This document shows, piece after piece, positions 42,571 to 56,400 of a DNA stretch of 64,000 nucleotides (position 1 is its first letter; the number at the start of each line of letters is the position of its first letter). The notes under the pieces were generated by a model. It did not search any database and was not told the DNA's origin. It saw only the letters and a program-made list of their open reading frames with translations. The position numbers and the translations under genes were made by a program. Origin of the DNA: Owenia fusiformis (taxonomy: Eukaryota; Annelida; Polychaeta; Sabellida; Oweniidae); NCBI GenBank assembly GCA_903813345.2, contig CAIIXF020000003.1, positions 30,269,248 to 30,333,247 on the forward strand, in the 5' to 3' direction.

Positions 42571-43457
42571 ACTGATGGATGTGTGATTCAAAATATTTTT
42601 ATGAAAGAATACCCAATTAATTTTTTCATTGTGAACAATTACCCATTTGTATGGGACGGGTCATTCAATAACTATTGCTTCTTCTGCTATATAAATTTTG
42701 TCCTGTTGCCCTCAAATGAAGTCATCCAAAAATGTAATTAATGAAATCTTTCTTCTTAAAATCTACTTGATAAGCTCATATTAAAATGAGTAAAATCACA
42801 TAGTCTCAGATACCATTGATAATGTGTGTGAAAGCAATTCAGAAATGACTCAAATAATCTATAAAACAATAATCCCAATTTCAGAAAATTGTATATTTGA
42901 ACATTTTTGGTTCATTTCATACATGACAGAAAACGTGATTTCTCTAAATCTCAAAAGAATAGATGCAATATAAGTAAACCACTGTTTTCTCAATTTAACA
43001 CTACCCAAACAGAAAAAATCACAAAGATTACATCATACTTGAGAAAGTTATTCTAAAATTAGAGGGGAACATTTCTTGTGTCACCCTGTATAATTAACAT
43101 TTATCCGAGTTTATTGCGTCACAATTTTTTAACAATCAAGTTTTCATGTTCAATTATTTAATTACTATTTGGTATAGTTATGGTTACTATGGTAACCTTG
43201 TCACAGGCATGCATTAGTCAAAGCAAAATAAGCAATACTTATTGAACGCTTTATATGTGGTCATATTTAGTAATCATCGGTCATATTTCTTAATTATGAT
43301 ATAAGATCTGGAGTCCATCACAGGTGTTGTAAAATAATCAGTAGTAACCAGTAATCCTTCTCACCTGATAAACTATATCTCTGAACTATGATCTCAAACA
43401 CTATCCATATAAACTTACATTATGTAGGATAACATGATTAGATAAATTACAATACAC

Positions 43458-43539
43458 CTACAATCCCCTAAAAAGTTTGGTAAACGGATTCTACAATAGG
43501 TCATATGCCATGTATGCCAAACTTTTTAGGGAAGTGTAG
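43458..43539. repeat. 82-nt hairpin, MITE or pre-miRNA-like
   Basis: Arms CTACA..CCCTAAAAAGTTTGG and CCAAACTTTTTAGGG..TGTAG pair over 15 perfect plus 5 outer base pairs with a 3-nt internal mismatch. The CCAAACTTTTT termini resemble mariner inverted repeats, which makes a small MITE the more likely reading. Confidence 0.65.
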
Positions 43540-44322
43540 AATTGGTACTACATACTTTTCTTTCATCTAACCATTCAAAGAAAGACGATGCTCCAATAAT
43601 TTGGACAATTTGCCCCAATATACAGGTACAGGAGCAGATAATAGAGTTGTCCAGATATGAAAATCCAACTCCCACCTCTGTATATATTAATAATTAAGGA
43701 AAATGTGGAGGGGGGGGGGTTCTTGAACTCTCAACTGTACTATCTGTTTCAATGCCTGTTGTCCTATGCTGTTATATTTGTCGTTACCATTGTGAAAGAA
43801 CAATTGACACCTTGGGACACGAGGGACCATTACTTGTGAGGGAATAAATGGATTAAAGGAGATACACACATCCCCTGAGGATCAATCTTGTATATAAAAA
43901 TAAACCATACATAACAGATGTATTCCAAACCTTAAGACCATCAACTAAAACTTCCAGAATAAGATAGAACCAAAGATAATTTATGTCCACATATGTAATT
44001 TATTACATCGAGGGGTCTTGATGTGGTAAATGTCCATTACAATTCACAATATTTATTTATTTTTGAAAGGAAGATACATTTTTGTGAGAATCTGAAATGC
44101 AGTTATTATTAGATTGATCTGGTCCACACACCCAGAAACCAACACATCATAACACTTTGAATTGGCTTTAGTATCGTTTTGCAGATTATTGGCATAGATA
44201 TAAAACATATTAGATCATGCATCACATGGGTAATAAAATTAAATATTTAGCCTAATTAAAAGTCTATAAATCATGACATTAAAAAATTGAGCACCGAATG
44301 AATAAAACTTTTATAAAGTTTG

Positions 44323-44334
44323 AAAGATGGCAGC
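44323..44334 (+). promoter_or_regulatory. YY1-like motif upstream of new gene
   Basis: AAAGATGGCAGC, close to the YY1 consensus AAGATGGCGGC, about 80 nt before the ATG at 44410. Supports a start site here. Confidence 0.35.
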
Positions 44335-44409
44335 ACCTCTCAGCTAAAAGTTTCTATAGTCCACCACTCGACTAATAGAGGGTAGCACATACTTCGAAAA
44401 CAAAACAAC

Positions 44410-44493
44410 ATGGCAAGCAAAAAAGTTGACGATTCTGATAGCTCCAAGGAAAATGGAACTATTACTACAGATGCTAAACCAAAACGAATTCGG
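44410..44493 (+). CDS. First coding exon, 28 codons
   Basis: ATG in good context (caacATGG) and donor CGG|GTAAGTG. Charged, hydrophilic, no signal peptide, so the N-terminus is cytosolic. Upstream stops occur in all frames within a short distance. Confidence 0.6.
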
Positions 44494-47400
44494 GTAAGTG
44501 AATTGATTAATTTTGAATAGTTTACACGTTGTGACTTTGTTGTCTATATTGATATTCTCAGCGAAAGGACCGGATTTGTGAAAAGTGAAACTTTTCTGAG
44601 TTTTCAAACTTTCCCTCAATTTTAATTTACCCAGTTTTCATATTTGTTAGTTTACTGGACTTCAACTTGCCAAAATGTCATCTAAGAGTAAGACCTATGT
44701 ATTATACAGTCTTTCTGTTGAATAAGAGATGTTTTAATGTCTGATCAAATAATAATGACTGCCTGATCCTGATTGCGTACAGCCTAATGTACGGTCTGCC
44801 AATGTGGACCAATGTGAACAATACACAGTGAACAGAATTTCCTTCATATTATTATTTAAAAGTACAAGTGCGGAATCTTTTTCGTCAAAAATATTGATGT
44901 TTTTCAAATGGATTATACACATCTTTATCATGATTTTTGTGATTTGGCAGTTATACAGCCCGCGATCCATAACAACCAAAAGATCTAGAAAACATATTTC
45001 ATACCTCAATCTTGCTATTATGGCAAGATAATACTGCAAAATTCGTAAAAATTGTAAAATGAACCGCACTCCCCCTTATGACCAATCACATAGCGGGACA
45101 CATGCGCAGTTGCAGTGTAGGAATGAAATTCTACATGGATCTTTCCTAACCTGATATTTATTACTTTACTTATCGTATCTTCCAACTCCAGTGGAAAATG
45201 AACATCAAGGAGACCAAAAGGCATTCAAAAATCATAGTTAAATAAAAGGCGTCTAGAGATCATTATTTGTCCAAAGGCCTCCAGAGATATTTTAAACCAA
45301 AGGGCCTTCTGGGATTATTAAACCAAATGCCCTCCATAGATCATTGTTAAAACAAAAGGCCTGATGAAATTGTAGTAAGGCCTGATGAAATTGTTGTAAA
45401 AGGCCTCTAGAGATCATAATTTAACCAAAGGGCCTCTAGAGATATTTTAAACCAAAGGGCCTTCTGGGATGTTAACCAAATGGCCCCGATAGATCATTGT
45501 TAAAACAAAAGGCCTGATGAAATTGTAAGAAGGCCTGATGAAATTGTTGTAAAAGGCCTCTAGAGATCATTGTTAAAACAAAAGGCCTAATGAAATTGTA
45601 GTTAAATAAAAGGCCTCTAGAGATCATTATTTAACCAAAGGGCCTCTAGAGATATTTTAAACCAAAGGGCCTTCTGGGATTTTTAAACCAAACTTATAGA
45701 TCATTATTAATTAGATAACCTTTAGAGATCATTTTTCAAACAAAAGACATTCAGAAATCATAGTTAAATAAAAGGCCTATGAAGATCATTAATATTTAAC
45801 CAAAGGGCCCCCAGAGATGTTTTTAAACCAAAAGGCCTCCTGAGATTGTTAAACCAAAGGTTTCTACAGGTCATTATTTTACCAAAAGCCCCCCTGAGGC
45901 TATTGTTGAAATACATATACTGTATATGATAAACCCAAAATCTTAGGGAATACACTAAATGCTCATATCATGTAAGTATGGATTCTGTAGATTAACCTAA
46001 TTAATAGGAATATTTGATACGTCAAGATCCAGATCTGAATTATTAATAGGCTTACTCGGAATGTTTTCATTAACTTAATCTTTCTTCTAATAATATCTTG
46101 GGCATGAGTTTTACTTATTTTCCTTGTAAAAAAGTCCAGATTTTTTGTGATGTTGTTTGTGTGTTCATTTTTAACATTAATTATTAAATATTTGTGATCA
46201 CATTTAAGCTTAGTATGCTGTAGATATAGGTACCTGTTACACTGCTGGGTTGAGTCTAACGAAGCATTTTTGTAACGAAGGTTAGCGAAAAAATTGTGTC
46301 CACACTGGCTTTATTCAACCCTAACGAAGCAATTATTTGGTGTTACACTGCACTTAAAATGCTTAGTTGCGCGTGCGCATTACTCATCTGCCCCACTCAC
46401 TTATTATGATTAATATTTTTATTCTTTTGATATAAACCATTGATCAAACTCAAAAATCTAATTTATAATCTTTATTTTAACAATTCAGCACAGAAAAAGA
46501 CTAGTTCAAAATTCTCGGGAAAATAAAACCAGATGAATGTGATCATTCCGGACTCATGTCCATACATTTTTCCTATCATTTCGATTTTTATATATTTCAG
46601 CTGTCATTTACGATTACAAGTATTGTTTTCATTTTCTATCATTTCCTTTGGAAAACATATGGAATAAAAATAGGCCTATGTTAATTACTAGGAGGAATTG
46701 GATTTGGGTTTTTTACAGAGGATTAGTATGTAATATCGTATAAAACGTTCAATTTCCAAATGGACTTCTCAGTTATATTTCAAATAGTGTAGCCATTACT
46801 AAAATATCTCGGTGTTCGGCTGGTGATTTAACTACTTTTTCATGACCAATTCATTTTAATATGAATATTACCCGTCTCGCCAATATTCCATGCATATTTG
46901 AGTGAGTTCGACATAAATTAGTATGTTAATCCATCAGCCGTCCGTTGAATTAGAAAATGGCGCAATGCATCGTCTAACGACACATCAATAGTGTTTGGGG
47001 CTGGCCTAAAACATGTATACGGAAGTTTTGAAACGTAATTAATTCAATAGTTTTAAGCATGAATCGTCGAAGAAAAAATAATAGAACGACTAGTACGAGT
47101 ATTGCAATGGGGCGATAGCCAGTTGAATACGATTTCTGAAGAGAGACATTTTCGAATCAATCAAATCGGCTAAATTCCCTGATGTGATTCACCGGGAAGC
47201 AACTGTATCGGTATCATGGTATTAACACCTTTAGAATTACACTCAAGGTATAATTATTCCAGGCGCAAGAAAAAAATTAATATCAAACATGTATGCCACA
47301 ACTTTTTATTTAGTAAGCATATCTTATGTAATTTCAAAAGTTTACCCTTCCACACTTGAGATGGAGTTTTCCGAAAGAGGGACATTTAAATATTCTAGGT

Positions 47401-50400
47401 TTATTCTCTAATAGATCAGATAAACGTTTCAAAACTACCGTATACATATACGGTAAAACCTGTGTTTTTAGATGTAATACTTTTTGTCATATCAATGCGA
47501 GGAGGAAAGGCAGGGAATCGAATGAAATGCTACGAAAGACGGTAAATCACATTTGTACGTGGCGTTTAGGGCTTGAGCGTCAATCAGTGACGCAAATAGG
47601 TAATTATTTTAATCAAAACGTAGCATTATGATAATACGTACTTAAAAACATGTTCTTTCCTCGCGATTCCTCTCGATTTAATACAAAATGATGAATGTGC
47701 TCTTTATTACGCGCATGCGCAAACCGCCAACTAAGCATTTTCTAACGAAGCTACCTGTTACACTGGCCAAAAAAGCTTCGTTGGGACCTAACCTTCGTTG
47801 AATTTTCTACTCAATTGCTTCGTTATCAACTAAGCTTTTCTAACGAAGGCAGAGGTGTTACACTGGCCCAAAATTGCTTCGTTACGAAGCTTTTTGTCAA
47901 ATTGCTTCGTAACGAAGCATTTCAACTGGCCTGTGTAACAGGGGTCATAATCTCTTCCTTGGTATTCAGCAAGAAAAGGATTTCCACTCTGTTGAATGTG
48001 ATCATGAAGTTTTTCACACTTCGTAATCTTAAGCTGTTAGTGCGCTATTAAAAACATCAGTCCTGAGATAGCTGGATAACCAGTACAAAATATCTATGGA
48101 AGCCCCGCAGAATGATGCTTGTTTCGATATTCTCTCGAAATTGAAAAGAATTTAAATCCAGTAAATTTTTGTTATTGAGGACTCCTATGCTTTGTCTTAT
48201 TCTAAGCTTTTTCGATTCATTTTTTGTAAAAATTGCCATTTGTTATGCTCCCATGGTTTGGTTTATTGCGAGTTTATCTGCTGGTAGATTATTACTTCTG
48301 ACCCAGGCTGTGCTATAAGTCACTTTCTAATAGAGGATCATCTATATTTATTTCCCCCCTTTCCAATAAATGTTGCACTAAATGGGTTATTTCTTCATCA
48401 AAGTGGCTTTGGTTGAAAGTTCACATCAAAGACCAATATTTTAAATCATTACTTCAATCGTTTTCTAATAGACATTCTTAAATCGCAATGTTCTTATGTT
48501 ACCATTTACAACATAAAAGTTCCTCATAATTGCATAAATCTTGTTTTCTTCTCTCTTTTATTGACTTACTTCAGCTAACATGAATGTTTATATTTTAACA
48601 GAGGTACATGTATGCTTACTTAATTCAAATAAATGAATTTTGAATTTGCTCAAATCAATTTGAAGTTATTTGGAAAAGAAGTATGGGATATCATTGTGAT
48701 ATAGTACCAAAAAGATAAACATCATATCTAATACCTTTTATGTCATATCTGTTGTTATTCCATAGTTAGCATGATATTCATAGGATAACATGTGAAAATA
48801 AAAACGGTATTTTTGTAATCAGTGGTAAAATATGATATTTTTGACAAATTTTCACTTAACCATAGCATACGGTTTTTTAGCCATGACATACGACGTCGTA
48901 TGCGATGGTTTATGGATTTTTGCTACTTCAGACTCAAAACGAGGCTAAGTGTCAACATCGCCGGATCGTTTGGAAAATTCTAATTAAATCACTTAATTTC
49001 CGACGATTCTGACGATGACTTTAACCATGGAATAAAAAGAACATCCTATGATTTACTCGTGATATGATTTTAATCCACTCATGGATATTGATATCTGCAC
49101 TCTCTCGCTACGCTCGCTCGTGCAGATATCATATCCATTCGTGAATAAAAATCATATCACTCATAAATCATAGGATATCCTCTATTTATCCTGTTTCCAA
49201 TTATTTCAATGAATTATTCCCATCAATTTTTTTATTATTATAAATTAATAATGAATGATTATCTCTGCTTGGGTACTTGAACCATTGATCAGAATTCTGC
49301 AAGATTTTCTAAAATGATTAGTTTCTGCTTTCAACTTTATTAAAAATAGCCACTCATCCTTGAGAATCGGAGGATGTGATATATTACAATAATGGACGAC
49401 AATATGCCCTCACTTAATCACCATCTTCACTTCTCAAGCAGCGTAGGGATTAAATTTTTAAGATTTAAGATCGAGATTTCCGTTGTTATGAATAAATACA
49501 CTCCATCGCTCTTCATAATCCATTGTATCATACTCACAATTGAAGAGTTTTTCCATTAGTGAGATACGTTTGTTCTACTATTCTTTTAACTTGGATGAAG
49601 AGCTGCAATTCAATAAGCAGGCTAGTATAAACCAAATATGAATCACGACATAACCAGATATGGGGCTTGATGTACCCATGGTGTGACCTGTAGCCATTCA
49701 GAGGAAGGGGTCTCTCGCTAAGAGCACATACTAGTAACCATTAAAGTTTTCCCATTAAATTTTTGACCCATATTTTCATGAAAAATATGCTTTGAGGGAA
49801 TTTTTGGCTATAATTGGTATAAACTTGGACAAAATTGGCATTTTTGAAATTGAAATTTTTAACTGGTAGAATATTGAAATATTAAAGATATTCAAATTTG
49901 ATGAAAAATTAAGAGTAACCTCATGTGACGAAAGCTTTATATGGTCCAAATATTCCAAATATTCAACAATATACATATTCTAAATAATGAGATTTTAGAG
50001 TACCTCAAGCGATTTATAGACAAGGGCGAAACAGGTGAAAGCAAAGCACAAGCTACGTGCAGCTTTAAAACATAGCAAACACTTAGTATATATATCTCAA
50101 CACACAACGACTTTCATATTTTATAATAAAGGTACAGTATGTATTAGAAAAACCATTTACCAAAAGACCATTTCATTTATATATATTAAGTACAATCTGC
50201 TCATGTACCTAAGTTAAAGCTCCGTGCCATATTTGAAGTTAAGTACAGCTAAGGTCAATGGCATCTGTAAGGTCAGATATCAAAATATAGGCTTTTGTAT
50301 TATAAGGATTGTTGAAGCTTTGTCATTTTCATGTCACAGAATGTCAAGGTGACATTTATAGGTCAAGGTCAAGGTCACCTTCAATGTCAAATTCAACACA

Positions 50401-53400
50401 TGGCGCATGGATTCACCATTGTAGTGATGTAACTAAAAAGAACCCAAAATCTCATTCTATCATCTTAGCAGACAGAAAAACAATAATCTCGATGCAGTTT
50501 GCATTACCCTTGGGTTGGTAAGTATAGAGCATCTAAACCACTTTAGATATTAAGTGAATGTCTTATAGGAATCTTCCAATGCCTCAAGTACATCACAGAT
50601 ATTATGGCTCACTGATGGGATGATGATTTAATTTTCATAGTGGCCAATCTTGTCCAGCATGACCCAATAGAGAAGTGAATTGTTTCTATTTTGAGCTGTC
50701 TAACTAAACAACTGTAGAGTTTGCTTTATTATGTCTTCTGAGATTTCTCAGCCTATTGAGAGACAAACGTTTAATTGCTTCTCAAAAAATGAACTTTTGC
50801 TTGTGAGTATAACAGAGCATAATATATATATTTTAGTCCTTATATAACATTTGAAAATAAACAAACAGTTATTAATTCCCTTAAAACCATTTTTATAGCA
50901 CTTATATTATAATCAGTTTGTTGTTATTAATTATATGTTTGATGGAACATTTATTCCGAGGCCCCAAGGTCAAATATAGCCAAATTTTGTTTCTTATTGA
51001 AACTATCAGAACAGATAATATAATGGAATATTTGACAGTCTGAAATTGTTCTAGTATACAACACGGGTTGCATTTATGACCTTGAGATTCGATGTTAAAG
51101 GCATTGCCCGTTAAAGGATGTATATAACTATAGTTAAATACAACCTTTAAGTTATTTTGTTCATTATTACATATTAGATTAAACAATCATACATGTAAAA
51201 TGTTTTTTCATGTTTGGGATTTCATGTGTACAAATCTCCTATTTTTAAATCTTAATAAAATTGTCTGCAGTTTTTCGAATGACGTTTTTGCTATTGTATG
51301 GCGTTTATTTGATAACAATGGCTTGAGAATGAACTTTAATTCTAAAGCCTTTTTAAAGAATGCTTCATCAAATACCTTAAAATTTGATTATTTGCCTTGT
51401 ATTATAAACTGTTGTTTATTTATATGTTGTACCTTTTGAGCTTACAACTTTTTAAAAACTTGACGATATTATGTTGCAAACTTTTCTCAGGGGAGGCCAT
51501 GTAAATATAGTACTGGGTTTCATCAGTTAACGATGGCCTGGTAAAATCACAGAGATTATTTGTCAAAAATATTTTTTATTCATTTTTATTACTATTCGGT
51601 ATGGCAATGACCTTGTGATGCATTTTTGCATGTAATGTACATGTTTGATCCTACTTCCCCTACAGAAAATGCAACATACTATATTGAACTTTTTGAAAAG
51701 TTAATTATATTTTAATTTTGTCTTGGTAAATTAAGGTTTTCTTATATTATACATATATATACAAATAGTTAATATGTTTTTTTGATAACTTAAAACTTTT
51801 TTTGCAGTTCTTCTGACTTCATCATTACCACGGTTGGTCAAATTCATTCATTGGGTTTTTATCATCATGCCGAAAAGGCTTGATTTCTGCAATAACAATC
51901 ACAATGGACAGATTCTGTAATTCAGTGTTCAGGCCCATAGCCAGGCCAAAAATCTTTTAAAATCATGCAGTTTTTCACCATTCTGAGCCCTTTTTAAGTG
52001 ATTTTGACCATTTTTGGATCAAAATTGTCACAAGTGAACTTCCCTGGAATTTTTCAAAACGTGAACCCTCCTTGGCAAATCCTGGCTACGGATCCTATGT
52101 TTTCTATCAGCTGTTTGTGATAGAGATCTATAGCTATTGCAGATAAATATACTCGATACATTTTATGAAGAATTTCTAGAAGGTTTGATGCATTTAAAGT
52201 GCCATTTCAGTAATTTTCATTTGTTATTTCTCTCTAAAATAGATTCAGTAGTAAGTAAAAATAGTATTCCAACAACAATTAGTGTTTTGATGATTCAGAA
52301 TGTGTATAACTGTATTTTGATCCCATAATCACTGAAATGGCACTTTAAGTCATGCCTTATTTCGAAAGGGATGTCATTATGAACGCAGCCTAGAAGATCT
52401 TAACTACTTTTAAAAGATGTATCGGGTCAGAAAAGTCTGTTATAGAATACTTTAATAAGTCGGATAATCTCTAAGATCATTTTCATCTCCAATGCTATTG
52501 ATAATTACTAAACAGAATTCTTAGACTATCCTACAGTAATAATAAAATATATATTTCATAACTCCTCACAGAAAGCATCAAAAAATATTTTTAAATTGAA
52601 ATATTTATTTTAGAATTTTGATTAAAAAGAAAAACGTAATAAGAACCCTTTTCCCTCAAATAAACTCTTTTTGTCTGTAGACAGATCGATCATTTTTATC
52701 TCAAAATTTTCATTTTCATTTCATATGTTACCATGGACACTGCCAAAACATATGGCAGGCGAAGGAAATGTATATTTTTATCAAATTATGTGAAAATTAT
52801 GTTCAATAGTAAAATTTATCCTCTTAATCTTGCAGGACTATTTTATTTAATTTGTCTTTTGAATCCTCAGTCACATAGCATAACCGTCTGAGCCACTTTT
52901 TATTTTGGTATCCATTGAGATTTCTTAACAGCCACGTGTTATTCTAGTCCATAATAATGACATTATATCATTTGCTGCTGAAAGAGGGCTCTGAAATAAA
53001 TCTGTCATGATGGTGCGCCCTATCTTCCTTGTAGCCTCACTGCACATAACAGCATTCCATGTGGATACTATGGAGCCCCCTGGAGAGAGAAAATGAAAGC
53101 ATATCAACATATGAAGCAAGAATGTGATAGGACATGACATATTATACAAACTTCTTATTGAATTGATCATAATTCTGAGGCTTTTCATTATCTTAATTGA
53201 AATATTGCTCAAAGGTTACTTGTATTTCTGGACAAGTTTTTTTCAGGTTGGTAATTAATTTTTATATCCATAACTGTTTTACTGTTACTGTTACTGTTAC
53301 AATAAATTTAAGGTTGCGTCAAACAGTAACAGTTGTGGATATAAAAAGGTTACTTGTATTATTTAGAACATGTGAATATGTCTTTCTGTGCAAACTGAAA

Positions 53401-56400
53401 ATTATATCTTCTTAGGCTTAGGGTTTGCTTCATCGACTTCAATTGGCCTTACTTAATTTCATATCCTGCTTACACCCTATGGATGGATTTGGTTCGTTTG
53501 GAAGTGATATCGGATAGCTGAAAAATCAGTCTATCCAAGTGAAAACAAAACTACTGAATCATGTTTTTATAATTATTTACTAGAAGGATGCATAGCTGAT
53601 TATGTAATCATTTGCAGTACAACCTGTATATCTTAACTCCTCTGTTGATATGAGCACATCTATGTATGATCAGACCACGGTTATATAAAACACACATTCA
53701 TAAAATTATCTTACCTGATAAGTTGTCCCAGTATAGAAGCAGGTCTAAAACATATAGACACATGTTCTCTGTCTGGGACAAGTCCTGGATATTGGGGGCA
53801 GCATCAGTTTCCCATAAGATTCTTTTGGGTAGGCCAAGCTCCTGTAATCATTTTTTATTTTTTAAAATAAAAATCAATTTCTATATTCACATACATGCAG
53901 AATATACTTTTCTGAAAATATCAAAACTTTAAAAATTGATAATGTTGAAAGTAAATTAGTTGAAAAGGTGCAAGTTGAATAGAAAAATTCAATTTTTTTA
54001 TTGTCATTTCAACTCTATTGATAGTGCACATGGTACCTTAAACCTTATCATAAATGTTGTTCGATAATGTTTGGGTGACTTTTGGAGCAAAATTACAGAG
54101 TATACCCTTAAGATTATACCTGGAATTTTGAAGTCTGTATCATGTTTGTTCTGAATCTAATTGCAGCTAACATTGAGACAGTTTTCACCCAACCCTTTCC
54201 AAATCTTTGTTCAGCTGATGAAAGAAGTGATAGTTCATCATCAAACAACTTCGTACCAGCATCAATTAATTCAACATGTGCTTTCCATAATTTTTCGGCA
54301 GCTATATCAGTTTCACATTTTGTCTGTGAACACTTTTTGAGATAGCTGAAGAAATCGGACAAACTTTTCATAGATTTAATTTCTTTATTCTTGCAATCTT
54401 TGATCTCATAGCAAAACTTGTCTGCGTTGAAATTTGGAGGTTTCAGTTCAACTTTTAATCCTTTGATTTCGTCCTTAAAATATCCTGCATCCATAGCCGC
54501 AAGAAATGGCAAAACTGACAAATAGTAATTCATACTGGCCCACCAGCTTTTTGGAGACACACAAAAGATTTCTGATTTTTCATCGAAATGGGTATCATTA
54601 CCGAAACCGCAAAGTGTGCGATTTGTAAAATCTCGCAACCTCCCAGTCTCGAATTGCCACCCATGCTGTAAAGGAAGACCCCAAATAAGGTTTAAATTTC
54701 CACCCAATTCAGTTCCATTTAGTTGTTTTCCGGTTGCCTCTATAATACTCTTATACATTCCTTGTCTGTCTAAGTAGTTCCATGGATTGATATATACTGT
54801 GTTGTTATTCTTAGGATATTCAGCAAGAGAGGCGGGGGCTTTTTCCCAGTAACGGGGAAACTGGGGTACATTCTTCCAGTCTGTATCATCCTTGCTGTGT
54901 ATAGGTTGTATCAGGCTAATACCCGTCAGACTGGAAATCACAGTATAATATTTAATTATTTTAGAGGATTGTCTTTCAAAAATATTGCGCATCATAATTT
55001 CATTTTTTCACATTTTGAGAAAAATACCTTCAGAAACTTCTATAAAATATGCTGTGTAATTATATTATTTAAGAATATGAAAAAGCATCAAAATCCATGG
55101 AAGTCTGGAAGAAATAAAGAATTCACCTGCACCATATTATCAAATGCATATAGGAAGTCACTTACCAAGTCAATGGTATCCAAAATATAAACAGTTTAGA
55201 CTTCATGTTTGAAAAATAAAGGAAATTAAGAAATAAAAGCAATTTGCTTTCTTATCACTTAAATAGACTATAAGTTTGATAAGAAGCCCACTTTTACATA
55301 AATGTTATTCTGAATTAGTTATCAAATCTTTATCTATTACCTCAAGATATAGTACAGCTGTTGATTTTACAATGCTTATATGTTCATATACCAGGATATA
55401 TAAGTTTAAAGAGGCAATAAGGACTGTAGAGAGAAAATTCGAAATTTTTTATTTTTTCTGAGCTATCAGGTCAATATTTGGCTTATACCTTCTTTGACAT
55501 ACCTATTTTCATAAAATGTATGTATAAACTATCAATTTCAGCATTACGAAGTGTAAATTCAATTCAAAGCTTCTATAAAGGGAGTCCCACTTATAGATTT
55601 TTAAGATCCACCATGTTTCAAGAGGAATATCAGCTGAAATAATGTTCATCCAGAGGGTTTCTTTGTAGATAATGAAAATATATGTTAGTCTTGATGAAAT
55701 ATCCAAACCTAAATATATTTTGACACTTGTCGATGATCGTTGAATGGCCCCCCTGCACTATTTGTAGCACCTTTAAAGTTGCAACAAATATTTGAGAGCA
55801 ACTTTCTTGTCAGATATTTACAAGTGGTAATGCTCCAGCATTCTATGTCACATAGAAGGCAATGGAGTAAAACGCTCTCCAGGGAGCATCTGTCAACATG
55901 GTACAAAGCAGTAAAGGAAAATAACACCTTCATTGAAGCAAGCTATTTTTCTAAGTGTGACCTGCCTTTCAAGCCACAATTGACTGTTCATGAGCGATAA
56001 TACTTCGTAATATGGTTATGTGATCATAAAATATTATTCAAAAATTCTATGAGAATTAATGAATGGTAAAACAACATCCTATGAATTTCCCATGATTTAA
56101 TTTTAATTTGATTTTGATTTGTTCACTCAGGAAATATTTTTTTCATTATGGGAAAAGATCGTTCTAAATGTAAAGAATCAATTCTACACATATTATATTC
56201 TCACTCATCAAGTCTCTATAATACTGTATAATAAACATATTGTATTAAACTTTTGAAAACCTCAGACATAAGTATTAGTCTATATTGCATAAGTTCTACT
56301 ATGTTTAACAATTGGATCTCCTAGAATCCAATGTTTGGGAGAATGGGATATAAGGGTAATCCAACTGTATACTAAGGTACTCTTTACTCAAATAGGACTG

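Larger units (their letters stand above)
36211..44409. other. Intergenic DNA, repeats only
   Basis: No gene recognised. Contents: 24-bp minisatellite (38066-38357), tacatgtac-rich low-complexity DNA (39540-39715), a 15-bp repeat gcctcaatg(t/c)gttt (40630-40670), hairpins at 40447-40515 and 43458-43539, dispersed repeat copy 3, a GT/G-run (42116-42139), and mariner-like caccctgta fragments near 41875-41930 and 43081. Confidence 0.6.
44494..52924. other. Large intron, proximal part
   Basis: No coding exon recognised. Contents: tandem array 45236-45905, TIR transposon 46233-47942, palindromes 48855-48912 and 49045-49176, a run of AAGGTCA half-sites (50361-50382), and a small inverted repeat with AAAGTGCCATTTCAGT ends (52195-52347). 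Confidence 0.55.

Noticed and set aside
47356-47631. 91-codon ORF as a transposase
   Set aside because: No catalytic or DNA-binding motif recognised; kept only as part of the TIR element.
54931-54995. Alternative LEG1 start at ATG 54995
   Set aside because: A consensus acceptor (tgatttccag) lies between it and the conserved body, and exon 1 at 55206 supplies a proper signal peptide in phase.
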